From contig CM082596.2 in the NCBI GenBank assembly GCA_040954595.2, positions 11,098,001 through 11,162,000 of the forward strand: a stretch of DNA of 64,000 nucleotides, written 5' to 3'. The translations under genes and the position numbers were made by a program. Origin of the DNA: Balanoglossus misakiensis. Lineage: Eukaryota; Hemichordata. Below are positions 50,801-61,200 of this stretch, piece by piece. Numbering within the stretch: position 1 is the first letter of the stretch; the number at the start of each line of letters is the position of its first letter. Below the pieces are notes generated by a model. The model was given only the letters and a program-made list of their open reading frames with translations. It was not told the DNA's origin and searched no databases.

Positions 50801-53800
50801 AACAAATATATGGAAAGAGTTATGCCGGAATGTTGTAAGGAATAGATTAATATTGCAAATAATTTAATTTCTTACATCATAAATGGAATTCAAAGAAACA
50901 TCACGTAACAGGATATGTATCGTTTCAAGGCTTTGTTTTGGAATAACGAATTCTCTACAAGATTTAAGTGGAACAGTCACAGAATGAAAACAAATATGGA
51001 AAGAGTTATGCTGGAATGTTATAAGGGATAGATTAATATTGCAAATAATTTAATTTCTTACATCATAAAATGAATTCAAAGAATGGTCACATAACAGGAT
51101 ATGTTTTACTAAAAAGACTTATGTTATAGATTCAAGGCTTTGTTTTGGAATAACGAATTCTCTACAAGATTTAAGTGGAACAGTCACAGAATGAAAACAA
51201 ATATGGAAAGAGTTATGCTGGAATGTTATAAGGGATAGATTAATATTGCAAATAATTTAATTTCTTACATCATAAAATGAATTCAAAGAATGGTCACATA
51301 ACGGGCCATGTTTTACAAAAAGACTTTTGTATAGTTTCAAGGCTGTGTTTTGGAATAACGAATTCTCTACAGGATTTAAGTGGAACAGTCACAGAATGAA
51401 AACAAATATGGAAAGAGTTATGCTGGAATGTTGTAAGGGATAGATTTATATTGCAAATAATTTAATTTCTTACATCATAAAATGAATTCAAAGAATGGTC
51501 ACATAACAGGATATGTTTTACTAAAAAGACTTATGTTATAGATTCAAGGCTTTGTTTTGGAATAACGAATTCTCTACAAGATTTAAGTGGAACAGTCACA
51601 GAATGAAAACAAATATGGAAAGAGTTATGCCGGAATGTTGTAAGGAATAGATTAATATTGCAAATAATTTAATTTCTTACATCATAAATGGAATTCAAAG
51701 AACCGTCACGTAACAGGATATGTTATAGATTCAAGGCTTTGTTTTGGAATAACGAATTCTCTACAAGATTTAAGTGGAACAGTCACAGAATGAAAACAAA
51801 TATGGAAAGAGTTATGCCGGAATGTTGTAAGGAATAGATTAATATTGCAAATAATTTAATTTCTTACATCATAAATGGAATTCAAAGAACCGTCACGTAA
51901 CAGGATATGTATAGTTTCAAGGCTTTGTTTTGGAATAACGAATTCTCTACAAGATTTAAGTGGAACAGTCACAGAATGAAAACAAATATGGAAAGAGTTA
52001 TGTCGGAATGTTGTAAGGGATAGATTAATATTGCAAATAATTTAATTTCTTACATCATAAATGGAATTCAAAGAATGGTCACATAACGGGCCATGTTTTA
52101 CAAAAAAGACTTATGTATAGTTTCAAGGCTTTGTTTTTGAATAACGAATTCTCTCCAAGATTTAAGTTGAACAGTTACAGAATGAAAACAAATATTCAAA
52201 TAGTTATGTTGGAATGTTGTAAGGGATAGTTTAATATTGCAAATAATTTAATTTCTTACATCATAAATGGAATTCAAAGAATGGTCACATAACGGGCCAT
52301 GTTTTACAAAAAGACTTTTGTATAGTTTCAAGGCTGTGTTTTGGAATAACGAATTCTCTACAGGATTTAAGTGGAACAGTCACAGAATGAAAACAAATAT
52401 GGAAAGAGTTATGCTGGAATAGATTAATATTGCAAATAATTTAATTTCTTACATCATAAAATGAATTCAAAGAATGGTCACATAACAGGATATGTTTTAC
52501 TAAAAAGACTTATGTATAGTTTCAAGGCTTTGTTTTGGAATAACGAATTCTCTACAAGATTTAAGTGGAACAGTCACAGAATGAAAACAAATATGGAAAG
52601 AGTTATGCTCGAATGTTGTAAGGAATAGATTAATATTGCAAATAATTTAATTTCTTACATCATAAATGGAATTCAAAGAAACGTCACGTAACAGGATATG
52701 TATAGTTTCAAGGCTTTGTTTTGGAATAACGAATTCTCTACAAGATTTAAGTGGCACAGTCACAGAATGAAAACAAATATGGAAAGAGTTATGCCGAATG
52801 TTGTAAGGAATAGATTAATATTGCAAATATTTTAATTTCTTACATCATAAAATGAATTCAAAGAATGGTCACATAACAGGATATGTTTTACTAAAAAGAC
52901 TTATGTTATAGATTCAAGGCATTGTTTTGGAATAACAAATTCTCTACAAGATTTAAGTGGAACAGTCACAGAATGAAAACAAATATGGAAAGAGTTATGC
53001 CGGAATGTTGTAAGGAATAGATTAATATTGCAAATAATTTAATTTCTTACATCATAAATGGAATTCAAAGAACCGTCACGTAACAGGATATGTATAGTTT
53101 CAAGGCTTTGTTTTGGAATAACGAATTCTCTACAAGATTTAAGTGGAACAGTCACAGAATGAAAACAAATATGGAAAGAGTTATGTCGGAATGTTGTAAG
53201 GGATAGATTAATATTGCAAATAATTTAATTTCTTACATCATAAATGGAATTCAAAGAATGGTCACATAACGGGCCATGTTTTACAAAAAAGTCTTATGTA
53301 TAGTTTCAAGGCTTTGTTTTTGAATAACGAATTCTCTCCAAGATTTCAGTTGAACAGTTACAGAATGAAAACAAATATTCAAATAGTTATGTTGGAATGT
53401 TGTAAGGGATAGTTTAATATTGCAAATAATTTAATTTCTTACATCATAAATGGAATTCAAAGAATGGTCACATAACGGGCCATGTTTTACAAAAAGACTT
53501 TTGTATAGTTTCAAGGCTGTGTTTTGGAAAAACGAATTCTCTACAGGATTTAAGTGGAACAGTCACAGAATGAAAACAAATATGGAAAGAGTTATGCTGG
53601 AATAGATTAATATTGCAAATAATTTAATTTCTTACATCATAAAATGAATTCAAAGAATGGTCACATAACAGGATATGTTTTACTAAAAAGACTTATGTAT
53701 AGTTTCAAGGCTTTGTTTTGGAATAACGAATTCTCTACAAGATTTAAGTGGAACAGTCACAGAATGAAAACAAATATGGAAAGAGTTATGCTGGAATGTT

Positions 53801-54856
53801 GTAAGGAATAGATTAATATTGCAAATAATTTAATTTCTTACATCATAAATGGAATTCAAAGAAACGTCACGTAACAGGATATGTATAGTTTCAAGGCTTT
53901 GTTTTGGAATAACGAATTCTCTACAAGATTTAAGTGGCACAGTCACAGAATGAAAACAAATATGGAAAGAGTTATGCCGAATGTTGTAAGGAATAGATTA
54001 ATATTGCAAATATTTTAATTTCTTACATCATAAAATGAATTCAAAGAATGGTCACATAACAGGATATGTTTTACTAAAAAGACTTATATATAGTTTCAAG
54101 GCTTTGTTTTGGAATAACGAATTCTCTACAAGATTTAAGTGGAACAGTCACAGAATGAAAACAAATATGGAAAGAGTTATGCTGGAATGTTGTAAGGAAT
54201 AGATTAATATTGCAAATAATTTAATTTCTTACATCATAAATGGAATTCAAAGAAACGTCACGTAACAGGATATGTATAGTTTCAAGGCTTTGTTTTGGAA
54301 TAACGAATTCTCTACAAGATTTAAGTGGCACAGTCACAGAATGAAAACAAATATGGAAAGAGTTATGCCGAATGTTGTAAGGAATAGATTAATATTGCAA
54401 ATATTTTAATTTCTTACATCATAAAATGAATTCAAAGAATGGTCACATAACAGGATATGTTTTACTAAAAAGACTTATATATAGTTTCAAGGCTTTGTTT
54501 TGGAATAACGAATTCTCTACAAGATTTAAGTGGAACAGTCACAGAATGAAAACAAATATGGAAAGAGTTATGCTGGAATGTTGTAAGGGATAGATTTATA
54601 TTGCAAATAATTTAATTTCTTACATCATAAATGGAATTCAAAGAAACGTCACGTAACAGGATATGTATAGTTTCAAACCTTTGTTTTTGAGTAACGAATT
54701 CTCTACAAGATTTAAGTGGAACAGTCACAGAATGAAAACAAATATGGAAAGAGTTATGCTGAAATGTTGTAAGCGATAGATTAATATTGCATAAAATTTA
54801 ATTTCTTACATCATAAATGGAATTCAAAGAATGGTCACATAACTGGATATGTTTTA
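44815..54856. repeat. Satellite array, right-central part
   Basis: The same monomers continue from the exact base where the array was interrupted. The 1,010-bp five-monomer unit is seen at 44837-45847. From about 47.4 to 49.8 kb another marker (ATTGCATACAATT at 47401, 48620 and 49817) repeats every 1,197-1,219 bp. From about 52.4 kb a 10-12-bp-deleted monomer (GCTGGAATAGATTAAT at 52413 and 53596) repeats at 1,183 bp. No gene. Confidence 0.97.
54853..54856. repeat. Target site duplication TTTA, left copy
   Basis: TTTA here and at 58208-58211 flank the foldback-like element. Removing the element plus one copy restores the monomer sequence GGATATGTTTTACTAAAATG, which exists uninterrupted at about 60938-60957. 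Confidence 0.85.
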
Positions 54857-54890
54857 AACAGTATAGAAAACATTTTCCAATTTCCGAAAA
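54857..54890 (+). repeat. Left 34-bp terminal inverted repeat
   Basis: AACAGTATAGAAAACATTTT and 14 further bases, ending TTTCCGAAAA; perfect reverse complement of 58174-58207. Homology stops abruptly after GAAAA. Confidence 0.92.
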
Positions 54891-55150
54891 GTAGCCGTTT
54901 TTTAAACTTTTTTCAAGGAAATTAGTGTTTTGTTCACAGTACAATATATTTCGATATTTTTCTATGATTATTTTCAAGATGTTTGCGAGTGTGCAGAAAG
55001 AAAAGAATAAACTGTGAAATTTCCATAGAAATAATGAAGGAGCCATCTTTAGGTTGTATGGATTTGAATATTTCATTGAAAAAAACTAATAACTAAATTA
55101 TGAATTCAATTAATAGTACAATTTGCAAAAAATTGCTAGTCACTCCAGAA
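54891..55150. other. AT-rich subterminal segment of the foldback-like element
   Basis: No coding signal and no match to the right subterminal segment beyond the terminal repeat. An open frame on the minus strand crosses the element boundary into the satellite and is taken as chance. Confidence 0.6.
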
Positions 55151-55492
55151 GGGTCAGTGCTTGGAAATGTGAGAGCCTGGAAATTTCCAAGCACTGACAA
55201 GGGTCAGTGGTCGGAAATTTCCAGACACTCAGGGAATGTGAGAGCCTGGAAATTTCCAAGCACTGACAAGGGTCAGTGGTCGGAAATTTCCAGACACTCA
55301 GGGAATGTGAGAGCTTAGAAATTTCCAAGCACTGACAAGGGTCAGTGGTCGGAAATTTCCAGACACTCAGGGAATGTGAGAGCCTAGAAATTTCCAAGCA
55401 CTGACAGGGTTAGTGGCCGGAAATATCCAGTCACTCGGGGAATGTGAGAGCCTGGAAATTTCCAAGCATTGACAGGGTCAGTGCTTGGAAAT
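55151..55492 (-). repeat. Minisatellite, left array (about 5 x 69 bp)
   Basis: The unit start GGGAATGTGAGAGC recurs at 55232, 55301, 55370 and 55438 (steps 69, 69, 68). The orientation is opposite to the right array. Each unit contains TGGAAATTTCCAAGCACTGA, then GGGTCAGTGG and CGGAAATTTCCAGACACTCA, so it is itself partly self-complementary. Units here are more diverged than at right. Confidence 0.93.
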
Positions 55493-55968
55493 CTTGAGTT
55501 TCTCTATCATGTTTCAAATTATGGCCTTTAGGAAAACGATCTGTTGAGGAACCTGTATTTATATCTTCAAACCTACGGATGAGTTTGGTCGTTTGACTGC
55601 GGTGGCCTCTTCTGCTGTTCTTCTCTCTCTCCATGCCCGACATCCTGGTCTCGGCACCAACAAATGTACCGCGTACACTTGGGAATAGGTTCGGAATGAA
55701 GAGAGAGGGGCGGGATGGCCAATACTTCTTTATATACAGTGGTTTGAACTGTGACATTTGGTAACACTGCATAATTCAAGAACAATAGCATTTGGTAGTT
55801 GTGAAGTTGTGACTTTGTATACAGAGTATAAAGAACAATTGTGTCAGATAAACAATACCAATTCCCAATAAACAACTAGTGTATGGGCTAACTCAGAGGA
55901 GTTGGTAGGTGAAGCCTGTCATGAACATTGTGACGCTAAGGCTCCTTAGACAAACCTGGTGCGTCTGC
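55493..55968. other. Unassigned unique core of the foldback-like element
   Basis: Non-repetitive DNA of balanced composition. The minus-strand open frames (55431-55772 and 55573-55875) overlap each other and match nothing I recognise. A TATAAAG (about 55829) and AATAAAC (about 55867) on the plus strand could be remnants of a promoter/poly-A pair, or chance. It may be captured host sequence. Confidence 0.45.
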
Positions 55969-56294
55969 GGTCCAGATCCGTACCAGAGCTTTTCGCCGAA
56001 ATTCGATTTTATCGGGAGAATATCCTTTCCCTGTCTACTAACCGGTTATAACTGCGATTGACTTCTTCTAACATCCGAACCGCTCGCTTTCTGAAACTTT
56101 TGTGTTTACCCATTGAGATAACCTCACTGTATTCAATATGGCGATCTCAACAGGTAAACACAAGAGAAAATCAGAAAGCGAGTGGCTCGGAAGTTAATTA
56201 CATCATATTTGGAGTCATTTGTGGGTAGACGGGGGAAAGATTCCCCCCGATAAAATCCAATCTCGGCCGAAAAGCTGCTGTCCGGATCCGGATC
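55969..56294. repeat. Inner imperfect palindrome of the foldback-like element
   Basis: Arms 55969-56119 and 56144-56294 are reverse complements about a centre near 56131. Matched blocks are AGCTTTTCG/CGAAAAGCT (55987/56268), GATTTTATCGG/CCGATAAAATC, CTCGCTTTCTGA/TCAGAAAGCGAG and TGTGTTTACC/GGTAAACACA (56101/56153). Divergence between arms is moderate. It could be an older MITE nested in the element or the element's own core. Confidence 0.8.
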
Positions 56295-56395
56295 TCAGAT
56301 GAATCAGTTTTGTCCATGGAGCCTTGCAGAGATGTGGTGGAAGCCGTGTATTAAACGCCGGGAGAACGCAGACATGTACGGAGGACTACCACGAC

Positions 56396-57690
56396 CCTGT
56401 CAGTGCTTGGAAAGTTCAAGGCTCTCACATTCCCTGAGTGTCTGGAAATTTCCGACCACTGACCCTTGTCTGTGCTTGGAAATTTCTAAGCTCTCACATT
56501 CCCTGAGTGTCTGGAAATTTCCGACCACTGACCCTTGTCAGTGCTTGGAAATTTCCAGGCTCTCACATTCCCTGAGTGTCCGGAAATTTCCGACCACTGA
56601 CCCTTGTCAGTGCTTGGATATTTCTAAGCTCTCACATTCCCTGAGTGTCTGGAAATTTTCGACCACTGACCCTTGTCAGTGCTTGGAAATTTCCAGGCTC
56701 TCATATTCCCTGAGTGTCTGGAAATTTCCGACCACTGACCATTGTCAGTGCTTGGAAATTTCCAGGCTCTCATATTCCCTGAGTGTCTGGAAATTTCCGA
56801 CCACTGACCCTTGTCAGTGCTTGGAAATTTCCAGGCTCTCATATTCCCTGAGTGTCTGGAAATTTTCGACCACTGACCCTTGTCAGTGCTTGGAAATTTC
56901 CAGGCTCTCATATTCCCTGAGTGTCTGGAAATTTCCGACCACTGACCCTTGTCAGTGCTTGGAAATTTCCAGGCTCTCACATTCCCTGAGTGTCTGGAAA
57001 TTTCCGACCACTGACCCTTGTCTGTGCTTGGAAATTTCTAAGCTCTCACATTCCCTGAGTGTCTGGAAATTTCCGACCACTGACCCTTGTCAGTGCTTGG
57101 AAATTTCCAGGCTCTCACATTCCCTGAGTGTCCGGAAATTTCCGACCACTGACCCTTGTCAGTGCTTGGATATTTCTAAGCTCTCACATTCCCTGAGTGT
57201 CTGGAAATTTTCGACCACTGACCCTTGTCAGTGCTTGGAAATTTCCAGGCTCTCATATTCCCTGAGTGTCTGGAAATTTCCGACCACTGACCATTGTCAG
57301 TGCTTGGAAATTTCCAGGCTCTCATATTCCCTGAGTGTCTGGAAATTTTCGACCACTGACCCTTGTCAGTGCTTGGAAATTTCCAGGCTCTCATATTCCC
57401 TGAGTGTCTGGAAATTTTCGACCACTGACCCTTGTCAGTGCTTGGAAATTTCCAGGCTCTCATATTCCCTGAGTGTCTGGAAATTTCCGACCACTGACCC
57501 TTGTCAGTGCTTGGAAATTTCCAGGCTCTCACATTCCCTGAGTGTCTGGAAATTTCCGACCACTGACCCTTGTCAGTGCTTGGAAATTTCCAGACTCTCA
57601 CATTCCCTGAGTGTCTGGAAATTTCCGACCACTGACCCTTGTCAGTACTTGGAAATTTCCAAGCTCTCACATGCCACTGACTCTTTCCAA
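56396..57690 (+). repeat. Minisatellite, right array (18 x 69 bp)
   Basis: CCCTGAGTGT anchors recur from 56432 to 57605 in 17 steps of exactly 69 bp on average, with no net indel. Because 69 is 23 codons, both strands stay open over long distances, and this explains the 466-residue frame at 56299-57699. An 8-unit block is duplicated: the CTTGTCTGTGC variant lies at 56465 and 57017, 552 bp apart. Differences between units are mostly amino-acid-changing (P/S, H/Y, W/R, K/R), which argues against a selected protein. Confidence 0.95.
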
Positions 57691-58173
57691 GTATTTTAGC
57701 CGCAAAATATGGATTTGTCAATGAGCAGTGCTTATTTCCTAAAATTCATACGAAATCCAACGGATTTGTGTGATGCGGATATTAATCTAACAATTCTTGT
57801 AATAAATATTGGGTTTCAGATTTACTTTTTGATGCTATTGTTTTTTCTGGCGAAATTTTACAAACAATTCACACACTTGCAAATTTTCAATAGAAATATT
57901 ACTCATGATAAACATGGAGACAAAATTTCATTAGAAAAAAATCAAAAGGACTGTCATGTACGTGGCTTTGAAGGAGACTCAGTTTTTTCACAGATAAATT
58001 TTAATTTTAGTTTAAAGCCAAAATATGACAAAATGCATTTTTCCTGCTGTACAGCTGCAGGAAAGAGACTAAGAATACCATTATGTAATTTTTTTCATTA
58101 GAAATTGGCAAAGAATGGGGAATATTTTCATAAATTTCTAACTTTTTCAGCAGTAATTATGTAAAAAAGAGGT
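57691..58173. other. AT-rich right subterminal segment of the foldback-like element
   Basis: Contains an open frame of 130 codons (57709-58101, plus strand) with an AUG, a hydrophobic stretch near residues 27-50 and a Cys pair near the C-terminus. It matches no family I know. Lys/Asn/Ile/Phe-rich composition follows the AT content. It is either a chance frame or an unrecognised small membrane protein; chance is more likely. Confidence 0.4.
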
Positions 58174-58207
58174 TTTTCGGAAATTGGAAAATGTTTTCTA
58201 TACTGTT
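58174..58207 (-). repeat. Right 34-bp terminal inverted repeat
   Basis: Perfect reverse complement of 54857-54890, followed by the TTTA target duplication at 58208-58211. Confidence 0.92.
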
Positions 58208-61200
58208 TTTACTAAAATGACTTATGTATAGGTTCAAGAATTTGTGTTGAAATACCAAATTCTCTACAAGATTGAAGTGGAACAGTCACAGAATGAAAAC
58301 AGATATATAGAAAGAGTTATGCCGGAATGTTGTAAGGGATGGATTAATATTGCAAATAATTTAATTTCTTATATCATAAATGGAATTCAAAGAATGGTCA
58401 CATAACGGGCGATGTTTTAGTAAAAAGACTTATGTATAGTTTCAAGGCTTTGTTTTGGAATAACTAATTCTCTACAAGATTTAAGTGGAACAGTCACAGA
58501 ATGAAAACAAATATGGAAAGAGTTATGTCGGAATGTTGTAAGGGATAGATTAATATTGCAAATAATTTAATTTCTTACATCATAAATGGAATTCAAAGAA
58601 ACATCACGTAACAGGATATGTATCGTTTCAAGGTTTTGTTTTGGAATAACGAATTCTCTACAAGATTTAAGTGGAACAGTCACAGAATGAAAACAAATAT
58701 GGAAAGAGTTATGCTGGAATAGATTAATATTGCAAATAATTTAATTTCTTACATCATAAAATGAATTCAAAGAATGGTCACATAACAGGATATGTTTTAC
58801 TAAAAAGACTTATGTATAGTTTCAAGGCTTTGTTTTGGAATAACGAATTCTCTACAAGATTTAAGTGGAACAGTCACAGAATGAAAACAAATATGGAAAG
58901 AGTTATGCTGGAATGTTGTAAGGAATAGATTAATATTGCAAATAATTTAATTTCTTACATCATAAATGGAATTCAAAGAAACGTCACGTAACAGGATATG
59001 TATAGTTTCAAGGCTTTGTTTTGGAATAACGAATTCTCTACAAGATTTAAGTGGAACAGTCACAGAATGAAAACAAATATGGAAAGAGTTATGCCGGAAT
59101 GTTGTAAGGAATAGATTAATATTGCAAATAATTTAATTTCTTACATCATAAATGGAATTCAAAGAACCGTCACGTAACAGGATATGTATAGTTTCAAGGC
59201 TTTGTTTTGGAATAACGAATTCTCTACAAGATTTAAGTGGAACAGTCACAGAATGAAAACAAATATGGAAAGAATTATGTCGGAATGTTGTAAGGGATAG
59301 ATTAATATTGCAAATAATTTAATTTCTTACATCATAAATGGAATTCAAAGAATGGTCACATAACGGGCCATGTTTTACAAAAAAGACTTATGTATAGTTT
59401 CAAGGCTTTGTTTTTGAATAACGAATTCTCTCCAAGATTTAAGTTGAACAGTTACAGAATGAAAACAAATATTCAAATAGTTATGTTGGAATGTTGTAAG
59501 GGATAGTTTAATATTGCAAATAATTTAATTTCTTACATCATAAATGGAATTCAAAGAATGGTCACATAACGGGCCATGTTTTACAAAAAGACTTTTGTAT
59601 AGTTTCAAGGCTGTGTTTTGGAATAACGAATTCTCTACAGGATTTAAGTGGAACAGTCACAGAATGAAAACAAATATGGAAAGAGTTATGCTGGAATAGA
59701 TTAATATTGCAAATAATTTAATTTCTTACATCATAAAATGAATTCAAAGAATGGTCACATAACAGGATATGTTTTACTAAAAGACTTATGTATAGTTTCA
59801 AGGCTTTGTTTTGGAATAACGAATTCTCTACAAGATTTAAGTGGAACAGTCACAGAATGAAAACAAATATGGAAAGAGTTATGCTGGAATGTTGTAAGGA
59901 ATAGATTAATATTGCAAATAATTTAATTTCTTACATCATAAATGGAATTCAAAGAAACGTCACGTAACAGGATATGTATAGTTTCAAGGCTTTGTTTTGG
60001 AATAACGAATTCTCTACAAGATTTAAGTGGCACAGTCACAGAATGAAAACAAATATGGAAAGAGTTATGCCGAATGTTGTAAGGAATAGATTAATATTGC
60101 AAATATTTTAATTTCTTACATCATAAAATGAATTCAAAGAATGGTCACATAACAGGATATGTTTTACTAAAAGACTTATATATAGTTTCAAGGCTTTGTT
60201 TTGGAATAACGAATTCTCTACAAGATTTAAGTGGAACAGTCACAGAATGAAAACAAATATGGAAAGAGTTATGCTGGAATGTTGTAAGGAATAGATTAAT
60301 ATTGCAAATAATTTAATTTCTTACATCATAAATGGAATTCAAAGAAACGTCACGTAACAGGATATGTATAGTTTCGAGGCTTTGTTTTGGAATAACGAAT
60401 TCTCTACAAGATTTAAGTGGCACAGTCACAGAATGAAAACAAATATGGAAAGAGTTATGCCGAATGTTGTAAGAAATAGATTAATATTGCAAATATTTTA
60501 ATTTCTTATATCATAAAATGAATTCAAAGAATGGTCACATAACAGGATATGTTTTACTAAAAAGACTTATATATAGTTTCAAGGCTTTGTTTTGGAATAA
60601 CGAATTCTCTACAAGATTTAAGTGGAACAGTCACAGAATGAAAACAAATATGGAAAGAGTTATGCTGGAATGTTGTAAGGGATAGATTTATATTGCAAAT
60701 AATTTAATTTCTTACATCATAAATGGAATTCAAAGAAACGTCACGTAACAGGATATGTATAGTTTCAAACCTTTGTTTTTGAGTAACGAATTCTCTACAA
60801 GATTTAAGTGGAACAGTCACAGAATGAAAACAAATATGGAAAGAGTTATGCTGAAATGTTGTAAGCGATAGATTAATATTGCATAAAATTTAATTTCTTA
60901 CATCATAAATGGAATTCAAAGAATGGTCACATAACTGGATATGTTTTACTAAAATGACTTATGTATAGGTTCAAGAATTTGTGTTGAAATACCAAATTCT
61001 CTACAAGATTGAAGTGGAACAGTCACAGAATGAAAACAGATATATAGAAAGAGTTATGCCGGAATGTTGTAAGGGATGGATTAATATTGCAAATAATTTA
61101 ATTTCTTATATCATAAATGGAATTCAAAGAATGGTCACATAACGGGCGATGTTTTAGTAAAAAGACTTATGTATAGTTTCAAGGCTTTGTTTTGGAATAA

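Larger units (their letters stand above)
54857..58207. mobile_element. Foldback-like element, 3,351 bp, with inverted minisatellite arms
   Basis: Ends in perfect 34-bp inverted repeats (54857-54890 and 58174-58207; outer bases AACAGTATAGAAAACATTTT). Inside, two arrays of the same 69-bp unit lie in opposite orientation (about 5 units at left, 18 at right) and surround an inner palindrome (55969-56294). This build resembles Drosophila FB elements, whose long inverted repeats are made of short tandem units, but no sequence link to them is claimed. No transposase is recognisable, so it is probably moved in trans. The 4-bp TTTA duplication and the empty paralogous site prove insertion into the satellite. 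Superfamily unknown. Confidence 0.88.

Noticed and set aside
54798-55076. 92-codon minus-strand frame
   Set aside because: Crosses the boundary between the foldback element and the satellite, so it did not exist before insertion.
55800-55880. Solo LTR inside the foldback element (TATAAAG then AATAAAC)
   Set aside because: No TG..CA ends or flanking duplication could be found; two short AT-rich motifs are not enough.
56299-57699. 466-codon frame with 23-residue repeats (SLSVWKFPTTDPCQCLEISR)
   Set aside because: The period of 69 bp is a multiple of three, which keeps both strands open. Unit differences are mostly amino-acid-changing, and there is no signal peptide or known domain.
56624-57721. 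Minus-strand frames of 118 and 181 codons through the same minisatellite
   Set aside because: Mirror reading of the 69-bp repeat; same reasoning.
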